Below, piece by piece: positions 63,841 through 64,000 of a stretch of DNA of 64,000 nucleotides; position 1 is the stretch's first letter; every line of letters begins with the position of its first letter. The translations under genes and the position numbers were made by a program. The DNA is from Pseudoroseomonas ludipueritiae. GTDB lineage: Bacteria > Pseudomonadota > Alphaproteobacteria > Acetobacterales > Acetobacteraceae. The notes beneath the pieces are model-generated. The model had not been told where the DNA came from. It did no database searches and was given only the letters and a program-made list of their open reading frames with translations. The stretch spans positions 28,503 to 92,502 of the forward strand of contig NZ_JACTUZ010000007.1 of NCBI RefSeq assembly GCF_014490445.1. Reading direction: 5' to 3'.

Positions 63841-64000
63841 TTATCTGACGAAGGGAGACAGCGCCCGCAACCAGATCACGGCCGCCGCGGCGCCGGCATC
63901 GGGCACGCCGATGGCACGGTCCCCGAGGTAGCTGGCGCGGCCCAGGCGGGGGCGCATGGCGGCGGTGGCCTCGGCCCCCGCTTCAGCGGCCCGCACCGCC
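63841..64000 (-). CDS. DhaL/DAK2-domain kinase, C-terminal end (cut by window edge)
   Basis: Only the last 52 codons or so are inside the window, ending in TAA at 63843-63841. The visible text AEATAAMRPRLGRASYLGDR then AIGVPDAGAAAAVIWLRAL is the C-terminal signature of DhaL, the nucleotide-binding subunit or domain of dihydroxyacetone-type kinases (the GRASYLG segment is diagnostic). These kinases phosphorylate dihydroxyacetone or related ketoses such as erythrulose. Whether it is a separate DhaL or a DhaK-DhaL fusion lies outside the window. Confidence 0.75.
   Translation of the reverse strand, partial: AVRAAEAGAEATAAMRPRLGRASYLGDRAIGVPDAGAAAAVIWLRALSPFVR

Overview
The window looks like a chromosomal segment of a high-GC alphaproteobacterium, most likely Acetobacteraceae of the Roseomonas type. 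The reasons are strong GC bias at third positions, frequent ATGA/GTGA gene overlaps, many tripartite-tricarboxylate (TTT/Bug) binding proteins, family III CoA transferases, acyl-CoA dehydrogenases and ADP-forming acyl-CoA ligases. The genus is inferred from gene content only. I see no rRNA, tRNA, CRISPR array, prophage or insertion sequence. No gene-free stretch exceeds about 285 bases.

Layout. 1-6115: an edge-cut secreted SGNH-like protein; an ampR/class A beta-lactamase divergent pair; a stand-alone receiver lacking its phospho-acceptor Asp; a lipid A acyltransferase; ilvE with a folded leader; an MltB-like transglycosylase. 6166-19432: a continuous minus-strand catabolic run of 13 genes (two-subunit class I hydro-lyase, D-2-hydroxyacid dehydrogenase, HutC-type GntR regulator, GST, two CaiB/BaiF CoA transferases, a CMD-family protein, a crotonase, two acyl-CoA dehydrogenases, an ADP-forming acyl-CoA ligase, a TTT receptor). 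It reads as import, CoA activation and oxidation of an unidentified organic acid. 19656-23038: an enol-lactonase-like hydrolase divergent from marR-FUSC efflux. 23185-28811: IclR, dgoK, dgoA and a full TctC-TctB-TctA transporter, for galactonate-type sugar acids. 29053-33064: nhaA with a structured leader, then a decayed locus with two pseudogenes around a GntR/quinone oxidoreductase pair.

33065-36794: a Baeyer-Villiger monooxygenase and an HSL-type esterase (ketone to ester to acid plus alcohol), divergent from a LysR gene. 36807-41861: a second ADP-forming acyl-CoA ligase, an orphan family 5 binding protein and a third Bug receptor, with two TetR-type palindromes but no tetR gene. 42033-48101: a Gsi/Dpp-type peptide ABC transporter with an M55 D-aminopeptidase. 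48377-51419: aldehyde dehydrogenase and an MFS carboxylate transporter. 51466-55888: a ribose-type ABC transporter with an SDR. 56027-62219: LysR, a hydrolase lacking its nucleophile Ser, SDR, IclR, CMD, SMP-30 lactonase and a fourth Bug receptor. 62286-64000: zwf and the end of a DhaL-type kinase gene.

Overall the segment is a string of scavenging modules. Each pairs a local regulator (LysR, IclR, GntR, MarR) with a transporter or binding protein and a short enzyme set for organic acids, sugar acids, lactones, ketones and peptides. Only one TctBA membrane pair serves the four TTT receptors seen here.
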